DNA of 64,000 bases from Opisthocomus hoazin (GCF_030867145.1 NC_134429.1:21995115-22059114); one strand, 5' to 3'. Numbered from the stretch's first letter, positions 1 through 11,304 are shown. A program made the numbers and translations. Notes: generated by a model from the sequence alone, not told the origin.

Positions 1-3000
1 GCATACTATGACATTTTCACTGTCATTCTGTTCTTAAACTTAGACCATTTGTTATTTTTTGTGAAGCAGATCATTGAGAGTTTTTCCATACAAATTATTG
101 TCCTGGACCCTGCCCACACAGACATCTGTATAGCTGAGGATTTAAAGAAATTAACTTCAGCTTTAATATTTCTGTCTCCTAAGGCTTCAAATGCAACTTT
201 TAAAAAGATGGTACTACTAATGTCAAAAAGGGAATCAGCAATACTCTGCTGAATCTTTTCTTAGTGGTTTGGATGATCGGGGAGGGGGGGGCAGGCCAGG
301 CGGTTGTCTTGCACTTTTTCTGGCTCACAGCGAAGAAGTGCAGAAGTACTGAAGCAGCACGTTGCAAGAGATGGATGAGGCATAAGAGTTGTCTTCCAGA
401 TTTTCCTGCTTGAGACTACTTCTTACTCTGTTAACTGCACGGTGCTCTGCTTCATTTGTTTCTTGTTACAAAGAATTTTATTGGAAACTTATTAAGATTT
501 TGCTGTCTTTGAAGGTGGTGCCCTGTTTCATTGTCTAAAAGAGCAAGAGGATTAGGGCTTGCATCTACAGTGGGGATGAAACAAAGGCAATTTTGTCAGA
601 GGTCTCCTCATGCTTTTCATTATTTTTCTGTCCAGATTTTCACATTTGGTGTATGCATGTTCTTCCTGGTTTTACCACAGATGCTTAGGATCACTTATCA
701 CTCTAATATCCACAACTGATATTAGAGGACAAATTTCAGGTAGTTGTGTAGAAGTTCAGTGTGTGGGCAGGAGCCACTGACTAGTTACAGAGATATCCTG
801 ATAATCATTAGCATTTAACTGTCCTGCTTAGCGTAGGCAGTAAATGAATGGCTCACAAAAGCAGACTTTAATTTTTTACTTTGCTTTCCAAGTGCGTAAT
901 CCCTTTAATCCTTCACTACTTGGAGGTTTTTTTGTTAATTAAATGGAATCTCTTCAGGCTCAGTCATTCACATTGCAGGACAAATATGTGTACTTAATGG
1001 GGAAAGTTGGCATAGGTCTCACTGGGCAACTTGAGGTTTAAAGCAGTTCTTTCAAGGTTATTTTGTAAATGAATGTGTGCTTCTTGGCAGTCAGCCACAC
1101 AGAGTCTTCCCTTCACTATTTAAAAGACAGATTTCAGTTTATCAAATAATTCATGCTACAAGCCTTAAATTTCTCTGTGACGGCTGACTGACTTTCTGAC
1201 TGTTGTCAGCTAGAGTGGAAAGCTGCCCCTGGGGATGGGAGTAATCAACAGGAGTAGGAATTAACAAAGGTGAAAGAAGCAGATATCGGATCTTTGTCTT
1301 CCAATTTGGCAAGCTGAATGTTTCTTGCTATACGGGAACTAAGTAATGGGAGCAAAATCCTTTTTCCTGTGACAATTCCCAAGGCAGACTTACAATATAA
1401 GAGAGTTCCGAAAAGCAGTCAGTACTTCGCCTGTTACTCCTTTGCTATGTATGCATTTTTTATAAGTAAGGCTTGTAACAGGCAGGACCAGCTGGTTCCT
1501 TCTGAGCAGAGTCTGCAGGAGAGATACGGAAATAAGAAAAATCCACCTGTGCATGGAAGCATATGCTTCCCATACTTGGAAAAGTGAGATTAGGACCTGT
1601 ATCGCAGGAAAGGACATATATCTGATGTGCTCATTCTAGCACAGTCCTGTCTTTTCTCTTTATGGTCTTGCTGGCAGCTGTGTAGCTCTTCTAATGTGCG
1701 GAAGAACCATCTGGTTAAGAAGAACCCTCATACAGCAGGAGATGATGGATATGTAAGACCAGGCAAGGAAATGCTGCAGATCTTTGCGAAGAACAACACT
1801 TCAACTAGTTTTTAGATGCCATATATGTTCCTGCTGTCATTCTGCCCATTTGTCCACCAGTCCTTGTGACAATCCTCCTTCCTTAAGCTGGAGGGGGTGA
1901 TGGGGAGGTACTTCTGGCTGATTGTAACTGCTCAGCTTTATTATTGGCCTCTTCAGCTGAGGAAGTGGGTTGCTTTACAAAGCCTAGAGCATGCATATAG
2001 TATCCCATCCCAGCACCCATGCAGCTTTTCTAAAAATCCTCCATAAGACAAGCAGGAAATAATCCATTGCCAGTCACCATCTGTGGGAATAGGATAGTGC
2101 AGGAAGCCTCCAAAGCCTTCTTCATGCTTTGAGAATGCAAAAAGCATTTTGTTTACGTGATGATCTCTTTCTGTGTTATTAGGAATGACTGGAAGAAGGT
2201 GCAGAAACAGTTATATAAGATATCATAATTAGTAGTGCCACCGCACAGTAAATCTTTTTCCTGTTCTGTAATGCCCTGAGGCTTACTTAATCACTCTTGA
2301 AAAGCACATAAATGTTACGTCTTACAGCCTGACTGTTCATGTGAGAAGTGTTCTGATCATAGCCTACTCTATTGATGAGTGCAGACGTAGTGAGATGCAA
2401 TGACAAGAGAATACTGTCATCTCTGCTGGCTTCCTGAGTAGGGTGCCTATTCAGATTTCGAAATCCTTTAACTGTCAAGGTAAAGAAAAGAACAGCAGCT
2501 TCCTTTTGTCTTATTAGAACTCCTAAGTTTGAGGGAACCATCAAGCATTTTCAGTGGTTACACCTCTACTTCTATAAGGTAATACAATTATTGTGGTGTA
2601 CCACAGCAAGTCAAAAAGATGCATTATTAAGGGTGGCCGTAAGACTGATACTGTAAATCGGGGGAAAAAAAATCTCTTTGGCCATCTGATGTGATTGTAG
2701 CTTGATAAGACAACTGTGGTGCTGGACTGCAATGTTGCAGCTCCTCTAGAGTTAATGTTTCCTCACACCGCTCCTTTCATATACCTGTTCACTGTATTTT
2801 CCATTCTATATTAAGAAGATATTATGCTTTAGATACTTAAGTAAATTTTGCTTTAAGCATGTATGTACATTTTCTTTAGAATTGTGTTCTATTCTTTCGA
2901 AGTTGCACTAAAATTTGTATAAAAGTGGACTGAGTAAAAGTAGTGATACCTTTTTTCTTTTTTTTTTTTTTTTTTTCCTGCTTACAGGCCCATATAGTGT

Positions 3001-6000
3001 TCTCTTCAGGTTAAATGGTTTATACTTGTTCTAAATAGAAAGTACCAAAATATCAATGCTGTGAATATTAGAAGAGGGGTTTTTTTTTAATATAAACATT
3101 TCTCAAGTCTATAGTGTTGTAGCTAAAGGCAAATTATCTTTCACCTCTCCATCTACCTTCCTCTTTTTTTTTCCATAATTGTGTGTGTTCTAAAGCTGCT
3201 GGAATGCTTGTGTACAGGAGAAAAGTGAGCTAATGTAACCTAAGATTTGGTTTAAAACTGACTTAAATGGGTAACTCAGACATTTTATTTCAATTTTGAA
3301 ATGGCTTGTTTTGTTTTGGGTTATGTAAACTGAAAGTAGATTTAACGGGTTTAACATACTCTATGATAAGTCATCCTTAAATTGAAGTAGGTGTCTTTGT
3401 ACAGGATTTTGCACTTGGTAAATCAAATAAAACCTGATTTATTTTCTTAATGCAAACAGGTTAGAAGAGATTTTCCCTGATTTCAGTGGGTGTTCAGCTG
3501 GTGGTTTTTTCATTGAAATACAATCCAGTTTGCTTCAGAGTATCGCAGGAATAGTCTGCTGCTTTAACTGGCAGGCACCCAGGATCTAGAAGATGAAAGG
3601 AAACATAGTAGGTGATATCATAACAAACTCTTGCCAAACTGAGTTTAGAGGGAATTTCCACTTTCTTTGTAGATGGTATTAAAAGTTCCTATTTACAGTG
3701 AGGGCAATGACAGTATCCAACAGCCTTTTCATGCCGGTTCCAGGGATAGAAGGGTGCTCAGCCATCTGTTCCTGATGCACAGCTACACAAAACCTGTGGG
3801 ATGGAGAACCTCATTTGACAGACTCTGAAGAAGGCACTGTATCAGGGAAGGCTTGTTCGTAGCGAAGAGAGGAACTGGAGTAACACTTGGTGACAGAATA
3901 AGACTGTATATAATTTTAATAGTGAAACTTACCTTGACTTTTTATCACCTGTTTAAAATGCAGGCGGAGTAGTACAAGTTGCCTGTTTAATACTATTTCC
4001 TATGTGTTAAGTCTCCTCAGAGTGGACCATTCTCTGTGGAGGTTTGCGCATCATTAATGTTAGTATCAGAGTGACTGTCAGAGAAGACTATGCTTCTATC
4101 CTATGAAGGATCTGATAGAAAGACTGAAAAAAAGAAATCACATTCTGCTTTTTAAAAAATGACATGATGTTTGTATGTTTGAGAAGAGCTATTGCAGTTT
4201 CAGCATCTCTGTCATCCAGAAGTATCAGGCACAGAAACGCACAAGTGTGCCTGTAGAAGAGAGGGAGGTGACAGACAGAAAACCTTTTGCTACGAACCTT
4301 TTGCTTTCCTTAGCCGCACAACTCTTGCAAGAAAATATAAAGCCAAGACATGTGACAAACACAATTTAATTGCTGATGCCAGTAACTGTGCCAGGCAATG
4401 GTGCTGGTTCTGGAAGCAATAAAAAAGCACTAGGCACCCCTGCTTAAACTTATCTTTAAAGAGAATTTGTCTCCTTTTTCCATGCCTTCAGAACTCTGCC
4501 TGACATCACCTGGGCCTCTGCACACAGTCTGGCTAAGAGGACACTTTCTGACTTCCAAGAAAAACAAATGGAAATGCAAAAAGCTTGCATTTGGCCTGTT
4601 ACCTCATCCTTGGCCACCCGGGCTGCTTGAGAGTCGGCGTGGCATTCCCAGTTCTTTTTTGCTTACTACATAATAAATTAAAAAGTCTGTTGAGAAAAGA
4701 CATTCACAGAAAGCAGACAACTCTTAGAGCTCAAAGAGTTAGAAGGGCTGATCTGCATTATTTCTCCATGAACTCGATGAAATTGATGAGTCTGCCCACT
4801 GCATCCCCATAGCATACTGCCAGAAGTGTCTTTACAGCTGTCTGCTACATGCACAATGAAAAGGAGGATTTAGGCAAGTTCTTTAATACTTTTAAATAAA
4901 AATATGTGTTTATGTGGGGTCTAGAATGGGAACAAGCTTCTAGTACATTTTTTGTGTGATCACAGTGAAGGCAAATTACACAACACACAGCAATGGATTA
5001 TGTTCAAGGAAGTGTGTGAGACTACAGTAATAACTTGAGTTCTTTACAGAAAGCCACAATTCACGGAACTTGAGTATTGTATAAATCTGAAAACTGCTAA
5101 ACACTCCAACTACCTTAGTAGTTATAGTGCTGCTTTTGTTATGAACTGTAATATCCTGCTCTGGTGCTTAGTGGCAAAACAGATTAATTCACCTGTATTT
5201 ATTTTCAGTTCTATGATTACCACATAAAGTTATAGCACTGCTGCCAAGGCATTCTGTAGTCTGTAAAGTGCCCCAGTCTTCCCTTTGCATTTGTACCATG
5301 ATTTATTTCACTTTCAGTCTTTGCTTTCAGAGCTTCTTGGTTCTTATTTATAAACGTGTCTACTTTGTAGATGTTCTTGAAGTATTTCACACAAGTACAA
5401 ACTTAGCCAATCCCTTACTTTGCTTCTCTGGACAGATGATGTGCATTGTTGAGAAATGCAGGCATATCTGCATACATTTAACAACAGATTCGTGTGCCAA
5501 CAAAATCAGTTTTATCATTAATTCAGGCTTCCACATTGTCAAATGATAGCAGTCATGGATAGAATTATCCACATAATCCTTTGACTGAAAGGGAGATTCA
5601 TCCTGACGTTTTATTCAGAATGTTTGGGGTTTTTTTTTCTGTGAATGACTAACTTGAAACAGTCCAGAAAGCCAGTTTTGGTGTAAATGTGTCCCTTATT
5701 CTCAGAAATCAATTTGCACTTAAGATTTTTTTTTTCCCTCCACAGGCTTTGTTTTGATTCATGGGAATTTTATGCCACTCCTGAAGTACAAAACAGCAAA
5801 ATCAAACTGGAAAAAGGTTTGTATTGAGCACCTCATTGTTCAGTAAGTAGATGTACTTTTGCTTCAGGTACAAAAAAGGAAAGTAAGGGAGATTTGGGCT
5901 AGGTATAAGAAAGATTTATTTAAATAACTTCATAGTTCAGGCTTCGGTATACATTTATACTGTTTTATATTTACTTGTATGCAAGTTTATCAAAAATGTG

Positions 6001-7019
6001 TAAGTGTAGTTTGGTGAAAATAATCTATCATAATCTTCTGAATGGAGAGATGGGCTGTCGTTCTTCACACACAAGAATAGCGTTCTCTAAGTTGAAGTCA
6101 CATGGAGGGGAAAAACACCCTTTACGTGACACATTGGTGGGTTTTCATTCTATTTCTTGAGTAACATTTGCTAAAGAAATACAATACTTGGTTTTGTAGA
6201 ACGTTAAAAATTATGTTGCAAAAGCCATGACTCAAACGTGCATTTTCTTTTTTTCTCTTCAAGACCAAAGAAAGAGTAATTGATCAGAGACAGATACAGT
6301 GTCTGATGTTAAAATCTTTCCAACCTCAGCATTACAAAAATAGTACCAGAAATGTATCACATCTACATATATCACATTTGCAATGTACATAATATGTTTA
6401 CATCACCTAAAAGATCAAAGTTGAATGATGTAGGACTGAAGGTGGTGCAGTCCAGCTGCACAGTAAGATCTGTTTCTAAGATCAAGTCAACCACAGCTTT
6501 TCTCAGTGTTTCCACTGCCTCTCAGCCAATCGGTGTGATACAACAGCAGATGCAAGCTATTATGAAACACTTTGCAGCTCTAGATTTTTATAGCTTAATT
6601 TCTTCTACGTATAAGAAGGCGTGCAGTGGTCAGGCCAGGTATCTGTTTCTAGGGCTGATGGGGTCCGAAATGAGGTCTGTCTGTATTTGCACACGAAACC
6701 CAAGACTGTTGGGTTTGAACCAAACTTCAGGAGGAGTTGCAGCTTTGGACTCAAGAGGATGGCTGGTCATGGTACTGGAGACCATGAGTGTCACATGCGG
6801 CTCTACTGTGTGCTCCAGATCTCCTTTTTAGCATCAAATGCTTTCAGACTACATGTAAACGATGGCTCAGGCACCATTTATAAGAGGGACCAGAAAGCCA
6901 TTCTGCCTTTCTGTTACTGCTTTTAAGTGCAGTACTTCCTTCTAGATGTAGATCAAGTACCACTACTCAGAAATATGATTCCTATGCCTAGAGGAAGAAT
7001 GTCAGCAAACTGGATCTTT
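1..7019. other. Intergenic/unassigned DNA downstream of TNFRSF9
   Basis: This is AT-rich sequence with no recognised protein gene. Open frames are short, mostly under 100 codons. The longest is an unrecognised plus-strand frame of 159 codons at 6352-6831. There is a T-tract at 2951-2976 followed by a splice-acceptor-like CAG at 2984-2986, an AATAAA near 3425, and an exon-like interval at 5746-5816. In human the next gene on this side is UTS2. I looked for its invariant CFWKYC hexapeptide on both strands and did not find it, so UTS2 probably lies outside the window. Confidence 0.6.
2951..2976 (+). repeat. Poly-T tract
   Basis: Twenty-five T interrupted by a single C, followed by CCTGCTTACAG at 2977-2987. 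It therefore also has the form of a very strong splice acceptor on the plus strand. Confidence 0.85.
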
Positions 7020-7198
7020 TTGCTTATTAGTTTTTATTTTTTTTAAGAGATGGAAAAGACACACTTTTTCCTCAGTGGCTGGGCTATCTAGCACTCTGAA
7101 ATTCACAGATTCTGAAACCCTCTCTGTTTATGTAAACAGGTTCTTGTTCTGTGTTCCAAAAGGAAATTCAAATGTGGTTGACCTGGACAGTCCAATTC
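7020..7198 (-). other. TNFRSF9: TNFRSF9 probable 3' UTR
   Basis: Minus-strand sequence between the TAG stop (7199-7201) and the first AATAAA-type poly(A) signal, seen as TTTATT on the plus strand at 7033-7038. This would make a short 3' UTR of about 180 bases. It is also possible that a later signal is used and the UTR is longer. The end is inferred from the hexamer only. Confidence 0.4.
7033..7038 (-). terminator. TNFRSF9: Candidate poly(A) signal of TNFRSF9
   Basis: AATAAA on the minus strand, about 160 bases after the TNFRSF9 stop codon. It sits in an A/T-rich run, so a chance match cannot be excluded. Confidence 0.4.
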
Positions 7199-9843
7199 CT
7201 AGTTGACCAAAAGATCTCTGAATTCTGTGGATTTACCATGGTCCTGATATTCACCTTGTTCTTCCTCAGGAAAGCGGCAACTGCAGGCATCATCCTCCTG
7301 AATTGACTGTTCAGGTGTGGTATGCACTAAAGAAAAAGATCAGTTGTTCACTTTGTTGTATTTATTCACCCATCTTATTTCACCCTTCCTCAGTCACGAG
7401 CGCAGGAAGTCAGCAAGAAAAATTCTTCCAAATCATTCAATATTCTGAAATTATTTCTCTACAGCATGTACATCTGACAAAACTAATTGATCATACTTTG
7501 TTTTCCCTAATACAACAGGGGCTGCTAGCACTCTGTTTGCCATAGGAATAAAACGAAGACCAACATGTAGTTGTTAAGATTTCTGGAGTAATGCTGCTGT
7601 CTCCTGTATTCGTAATTACACTAGAAGATCAAGCCCTTATCTCTAGGAAGGGGGAGAGGAAGAGACAGAGAAAAACCCAAACAAACAAAAATCCCAACTA
7701 TAAACTATGTTGGATGCAATTCCACCTCATCTTTGTGCAGAACTCTTGAGCCTCCCGGGTGCTTATTAGCTCTCAGAGGGCAGTGCTGGATTCAGGCTCA
7801 CTCTGCATCTGTGTAGCAGTACGTCCTGACTGATATCCTACTGTCCTGACTGACTCTCCTACTGTGGCCAAAGTTCAAAGACACTCACTCCAGGCTACAC
7901 ATACACTCTGAGCAGCTAGAACTGGAAAGTGCTCGCCATGCATGCCAAGGATGGTACTTGGAATTAATAAACAGAACTGGCCCTTAACCAGATCAGCAAG
8001 GCTTAGCTGAGCTTTTCCACCTCCCACAAATACTTCACTTCTATGGATATGCATGCAGTTAACCTGAAATGTAGACAGAACACCCATAGGTAATTAAGTA
8101 CTTTCTGCAATAAAAATTCCAAAACTGTTTTCCTTTCAGTTGTTGTTTCCTGATTTCTGTCTAGTTTTAAAAAGAGAAATTTAAGAGTGTTATCCATCTT
8201 ACTTTTCTTGAAGGCAGCATGTAGTTTCTTTTTCTGCCAGATGCTGAAGCATACGCATGAAGGCAGGAGAAACAATATGCACAACAGCCCAGCTACAGTA
8301 AGAGAAATTCTGATAATGTCCACCTGGAGGTCCTTCCCTAGGAAGCAAACAACATTCTCTAAGTGTTACAGAGCAAAATTCTACTGCCCTTGAATTAGCT
8401 GACAACTCTGTCTCCAACTCTGCTTTTGGATAAGTCTGCAACACTGGAAGTGGACAGAAGAAAGGACTCCTACTTTAAATGGTGAATGAGCTACAGTATG
8501 TTTCAAAGTACGTCATAGTTCTTTACCTCTATAAGCAATATTATACGACTCACCTGGCACAGTGATAGAAAATGGAATTGCAGGAGATGTGGTAAGTAGC
8601 GTAGTGACTAAAGTGGTGGGATTATCTGAAGTGTGTTTACAAATGACATCTTTTGCTGCAGTTCCGGGCTCCAGGACATGGTTTGCAGAGCACCTGAAAG
8701 ATATTTAAAGTAAAATGGGGGGGAGGGGGGGGGGAAATCCAGTTAAGTGTAATAGCTGTAGCATTTGTAGCATTTATTTTTACATTACTTACTTTGTCCA
8801 GTTTTTACAGGAGCCACTGGGCTGATCATTAAAAGTTCCATAGCGGCAAGTTTGGCAACCTTCAACAGACAAGTAAATTTGTACAAGATAAGCATTTAAA
8901 ACAACACGTGAAACATTTTGCCTGCTCGTACAATGACTACGCACCCCACTGATCGAATTACTGTTTCGCAAGCGTGTCCCCGTGAGCTACGGCTCAGTAC
9001 TGCGCTCGGCGGCAGAGCCCGCTTACTGGGTGCAGGATGCCACAAACCGTGTCCAGCTCCGGCGCCCCCAGCTCCGCTCCCCCCGCGCTGGCGACCCACG
9101 AGCAGCCGCGCAAAGGAAGCCACCCTGCAGGCTCCTTGGCCGCGTTCACCTCGCGCGGTCCTTGCTCCCGCACCGCGCCGCGGGAGCGCTGAGCCGGCGG
9201 GAGCAGCGCCCTTACCGCTCCCGGTGTCCTCCCGGCCCACGCCGCAGGCTCGGTCGCAGCGCGAGCAGCCGTCGCCCCTGCAGCGATAGCCGTCCGCGCA
9301 CGTGCATTCGGCGTCGCGCGCCGCGGAGCACTCCCTCGCGTACCTCAGCGTTCCTGGCGGAGGGACACGAGCGCGGGTCACGCACCCCAGAGCGCCGCGG
9401 CGCAGGCTCGGCGGCTGCGCTCCGCCGGCGCGGTCGGTGGCCGTGCGGAGAAGCCCGCGGGCGCATCGCGTCCCGTTGCCAGCGCCGCTTCCAGTCGCAG
9501 CGGCGCGACGGGCTGGCGCGCGACGGTACCTTCGCACTTCCGGCAGAGCCTGCAGCCGCGGAGTCCCGCCGCGCTCGAGAAGGTGCCGGGCGGGCACTGA
9601 CGGCAGGCCGCGCCCGCGCCGCGCCCGCAGCCCGCGCTCACCACGAAGGTACCTGCGGGGCGAGACAGAGTGTGTCTGCCGCGGGGTCGCGCCCGGCGCC
9701 CTGCGGCCCGGCCCGGCCCGGCCCTTACCCGCCGGGCAGTCGGCGCCGCACGGCAGCGCGGCCGCGGGCCCCGGGCTCAGCGCCAGCGCCAGCAGCGCTG
9801 CCGGCAAGAGCGCCCGACCCGCCCGCGCGGCCGCCGGTCCCAT
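7199..9843 (-). CDS. TNFRSF9: TNF receptor superfamily member 9 (4-1BB/CD137), seven coding exons
   Basis: Costimulatory type I membrane receptor of T and NK cells. It binds TNFSF9 and signals through TRAF1/2 to NF-kB. Coding exons in transcript order: 9843-9729, 9652-9530, 9353-9216, 8859-8793, 8693-8554, 8337-8203, 7326-7199. All introns are GT..AG, the phases close, and the total is 846 nt (281 aa; human 255 aa). Residues 1-29 are a hydrophobic signal peptide. Cysteine-rich repeats run from about 32 to 166, with family signatures such as ADCPAGTF, CPPGTFSSA, CRKCEG and YGTFNDQ. N145-W-T is a glycosylation sequon. A Thr/Ser/Pro-rich stalk precedes the membrane segment (about 205-227), which is followed by WQKKK. 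The tail keeps CSCRFPEEE of mammalian 4-1BB, with TRAF-type motifs SIQE (247-250) and PEEE (259-262). It then runs 19 residues further to the stop at 7199. Exons 1-3 lie in the CpG island and are rich in Arg, Ala and Gly. The start is the only ATG giving a signal peptide in frame. The next ATG in the chain is at residue 240, in the tail. Confidence 0.95.
7327..8202 (-). other. TNFRSF9: TNFRSF9 intron 6
   Basis: This 876-base intron is the longest in the gene. It separates the transmembrane exon from the signalling-tail exon. The acceptor is TTTTTCTTTAG just above 7326 and the donor is GTAAG at 8202-8198. No other feature was seen inside it. Confidence 0.85.
8717..8734 (+). repeat. Poly-G tract (poly-C in the TNFRSF9 transcript)
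   Basis: Seven G, one A, then ten G on the plus strand, inside the 99-base intron 4 of TNFRSF9. In the pre-mRNA it is a C-rich run about 24 bases before the exon 5 acceptor. It may act as part of the polypyrimidine tract. The plus strand could form a G-quadruplex. Confidence 0.9.
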
Positions 9844-11230
9844 GGGGTCCGCTGGAGTGCGCGCGGGGCGGCGGGCGCCGGCCCTTAGGGGCCGCCCCCG
9901 GCAGGCCTGGCTGCGTCAGCCCGGGGGCGGCGGGGAAACCCCGGCCCGGCGGGTCTTTCCGGTCCCCCCCCTCACCCCTCCCCCCCGGCGCGACCCCCGG
10001 CTCTGCCGGGCAGCGCCCGCAGCCCTCTCAGCGCTGCCGGGCAGCGCCCGCCGCCGCTCCCCGCCGGGGCTTCCCAGTGAGTCCCGCGCGGAATCCCCGC
10101 GGTGGATTGGCGGTCCGGCCCGGCCTGGGGGCAGAGTCTGGGTGGCGAGGCCGGCGCGGCCCGCGGGGGCAGAGGGGGTGCGCCGCACCGGCACGCCCGC
10201 AGGCGGCTACGCCGCGTTTGGGACCGCCTCGGGGCGAGAAGAACCTTCCCGCGCTGCAGCCGTGCCTCGGCGCCTCCCCGCGTTGGCCGGGCCGGGGGCC
10301 GCTGACTGAGGCTGGGGGCGCCGAGGCGGGCGGTGCGCTCCAAGCGAGCGCGGGGCGGCGGGCGGGCATGCCGGCGCCAGGCCGCGTGACGCCAACTGCC
10401 CACGAGCGGGGGAGGCGCACGCTTGCGGCTCCCGGCGGGGTCCCGCCGCCCAGCCCCGCCCTCCGCGGCTCCCCGCGGCCAATCGCCGCCGCTCGCGCGT
10501 GGCCGCGGGCGGTGTCGTCCTCTTGGGACAGCGCGGCCTGGGCCGCGCGGGAGAAGCTCCCGGGGTGCGCTGGAGCGGGCGGACGAACACAGCCGGCAGC
10601 TCGTGAGGGTCCGGCACCCGAGCACCGAGCGCAGGGACCGGCCGGTCAGGGCCTGTGAGCGAAGTCCGGTGCGGGTAGCACACAGAGCCTCCCCGTGCCC
10701 CGCGCGGGTCCAGCGAAGCCCCCCGTGAAGCCCTGCGCTGACGTGACCCGGCCGCGAGCTGCTGTGCCAGAGCTCTCATGAGCGTGTTGCTGGGATCCAG
10801 AGCGTGGCTGCCCACGCCTGCAAGTAGCAGTGCTACACGACGGGGCGATCTGCCGTCCTAAAGGGCCCCTTTAACGACTCTGTCTGTCCCTCAAAGTACT
10901 GACACTTCTCGTTGAATCCAGGGAAGACCCTGTCCCTGAGCCGTGGGCATTCTCCGTACCGTGAGCAAACGGCTGTCGGTCAGGCGGCTCGGCGGGACGT
11001 GGTCAGGCGCTCTGCAGGCGCGAGGGCTGCCTGAGGGAAGGCAGTAGCCGCAGCTCGTGCTGAGGTGCGCACCTCGCGGCTGCGCGGGGTGTGGGTGTAG
11101 GTGTGTCGGGCCCCGGCGCGCGCTCTGAAGCTGCCTTGTTCCAGCGAACGTGAGGAAAGCGCAGCGCGCCGCGGGCGGAGAAGGGCGGCAGCCGAGCGCC
11201 GGCCACGCGACCGCGGCGCTGCGCGGGAGG
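9844..11230. other. Intergenic space between TNFRSF9 and PARK7 starts
   Basis: GC-rich, without a recognised gene. It holds the TNFRSF9 5' UTR and promoter, which start just above 9843, and the upstream promoter region of PARK7. The CCAAT elements at 10106 and 10479 face opposite ways, which fits divergent transcription from one open chromatin region. Confidence 0.7.
9912..9960 (-). promoter_or_regulatory. TNFRSF9: TNFRSF9 proximal promoter with NF-kB and AP-1/CRE-like sites
   Basis: GGGAAACCCC at 9933-9942 matches the NF-kB consensus GGGRNNYYCC exactly. It lies about 90 bases upstream of the TNFRSF9 start codon. GGGTCTTTCC at 9951-9960 is a near match to kB sites. TGCGTCA at 9912-9918, which reads TGACGCA on the gene strand, resembles an AP-1/CRE half. 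NF-kB and AP-1 induction of 4-1BB in activated T cells is known in mammals. Use of these particular sites is inference, because the transcription start is not visible in the sequence. Confidence 0.55.
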
Positions 11231-11304
11231 CGGTGACAGCCTCGCCGCAGCGGGGAGGCGGGCCCGGGGCGGGGCCGCCCGGAGTCGCCCGCGCCTCGGC
11301 GGAG
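11230..11304 (+). other. PARK7: PARK7 noncoding exon 1 (5' end approximate)
   Basis: The exon ends at 11304, just before a strong donor (G|GTGAGTGG at 11305). Human PARK7 also has a noncoding first exon in a CpG island, followed by a second exon with a short leader before the ATG. The 5' boundary given here is a guess. Confidence 0.55.
11266..11275 (+). promoter_or_regulatory. PARK7: Sp1-type GC box at the PARK7 promoter
   Basis: GGGGCGGGGC about 30 bases before the exon 1 donor, in a TATA-less context. This is typical of housekeeping CpG-island promoters. The exact transcription start cannot be read from sequence. It probably lies between about 11,200 and 11,285. Confidence 0.5.

Noticed and set aside
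4192-4422. Frame ending in a CWFWK-like string, reminiscent of urotensin II
   Set aside because: Urotensin II needs CFWKYC with a dibasic cleavage site before it. Neither is present, and the strand is opposite to human UTS2 relative to TNFRSF9.
8896-9843. A single-exon reading of TNFRSF9 (315 codons)
   Set aside because: It reads through introns with GTAAG donors. Spliced exons restore the cysteine spacing and the homology to 4-1BB, which the unspliced frame loses between exons.
8982-10658. 558-codon plus-strand open frame
   Set aside because: Antisense to TNFRSF9 exons 1-3 and in the CpG island. The same compositional artefact.
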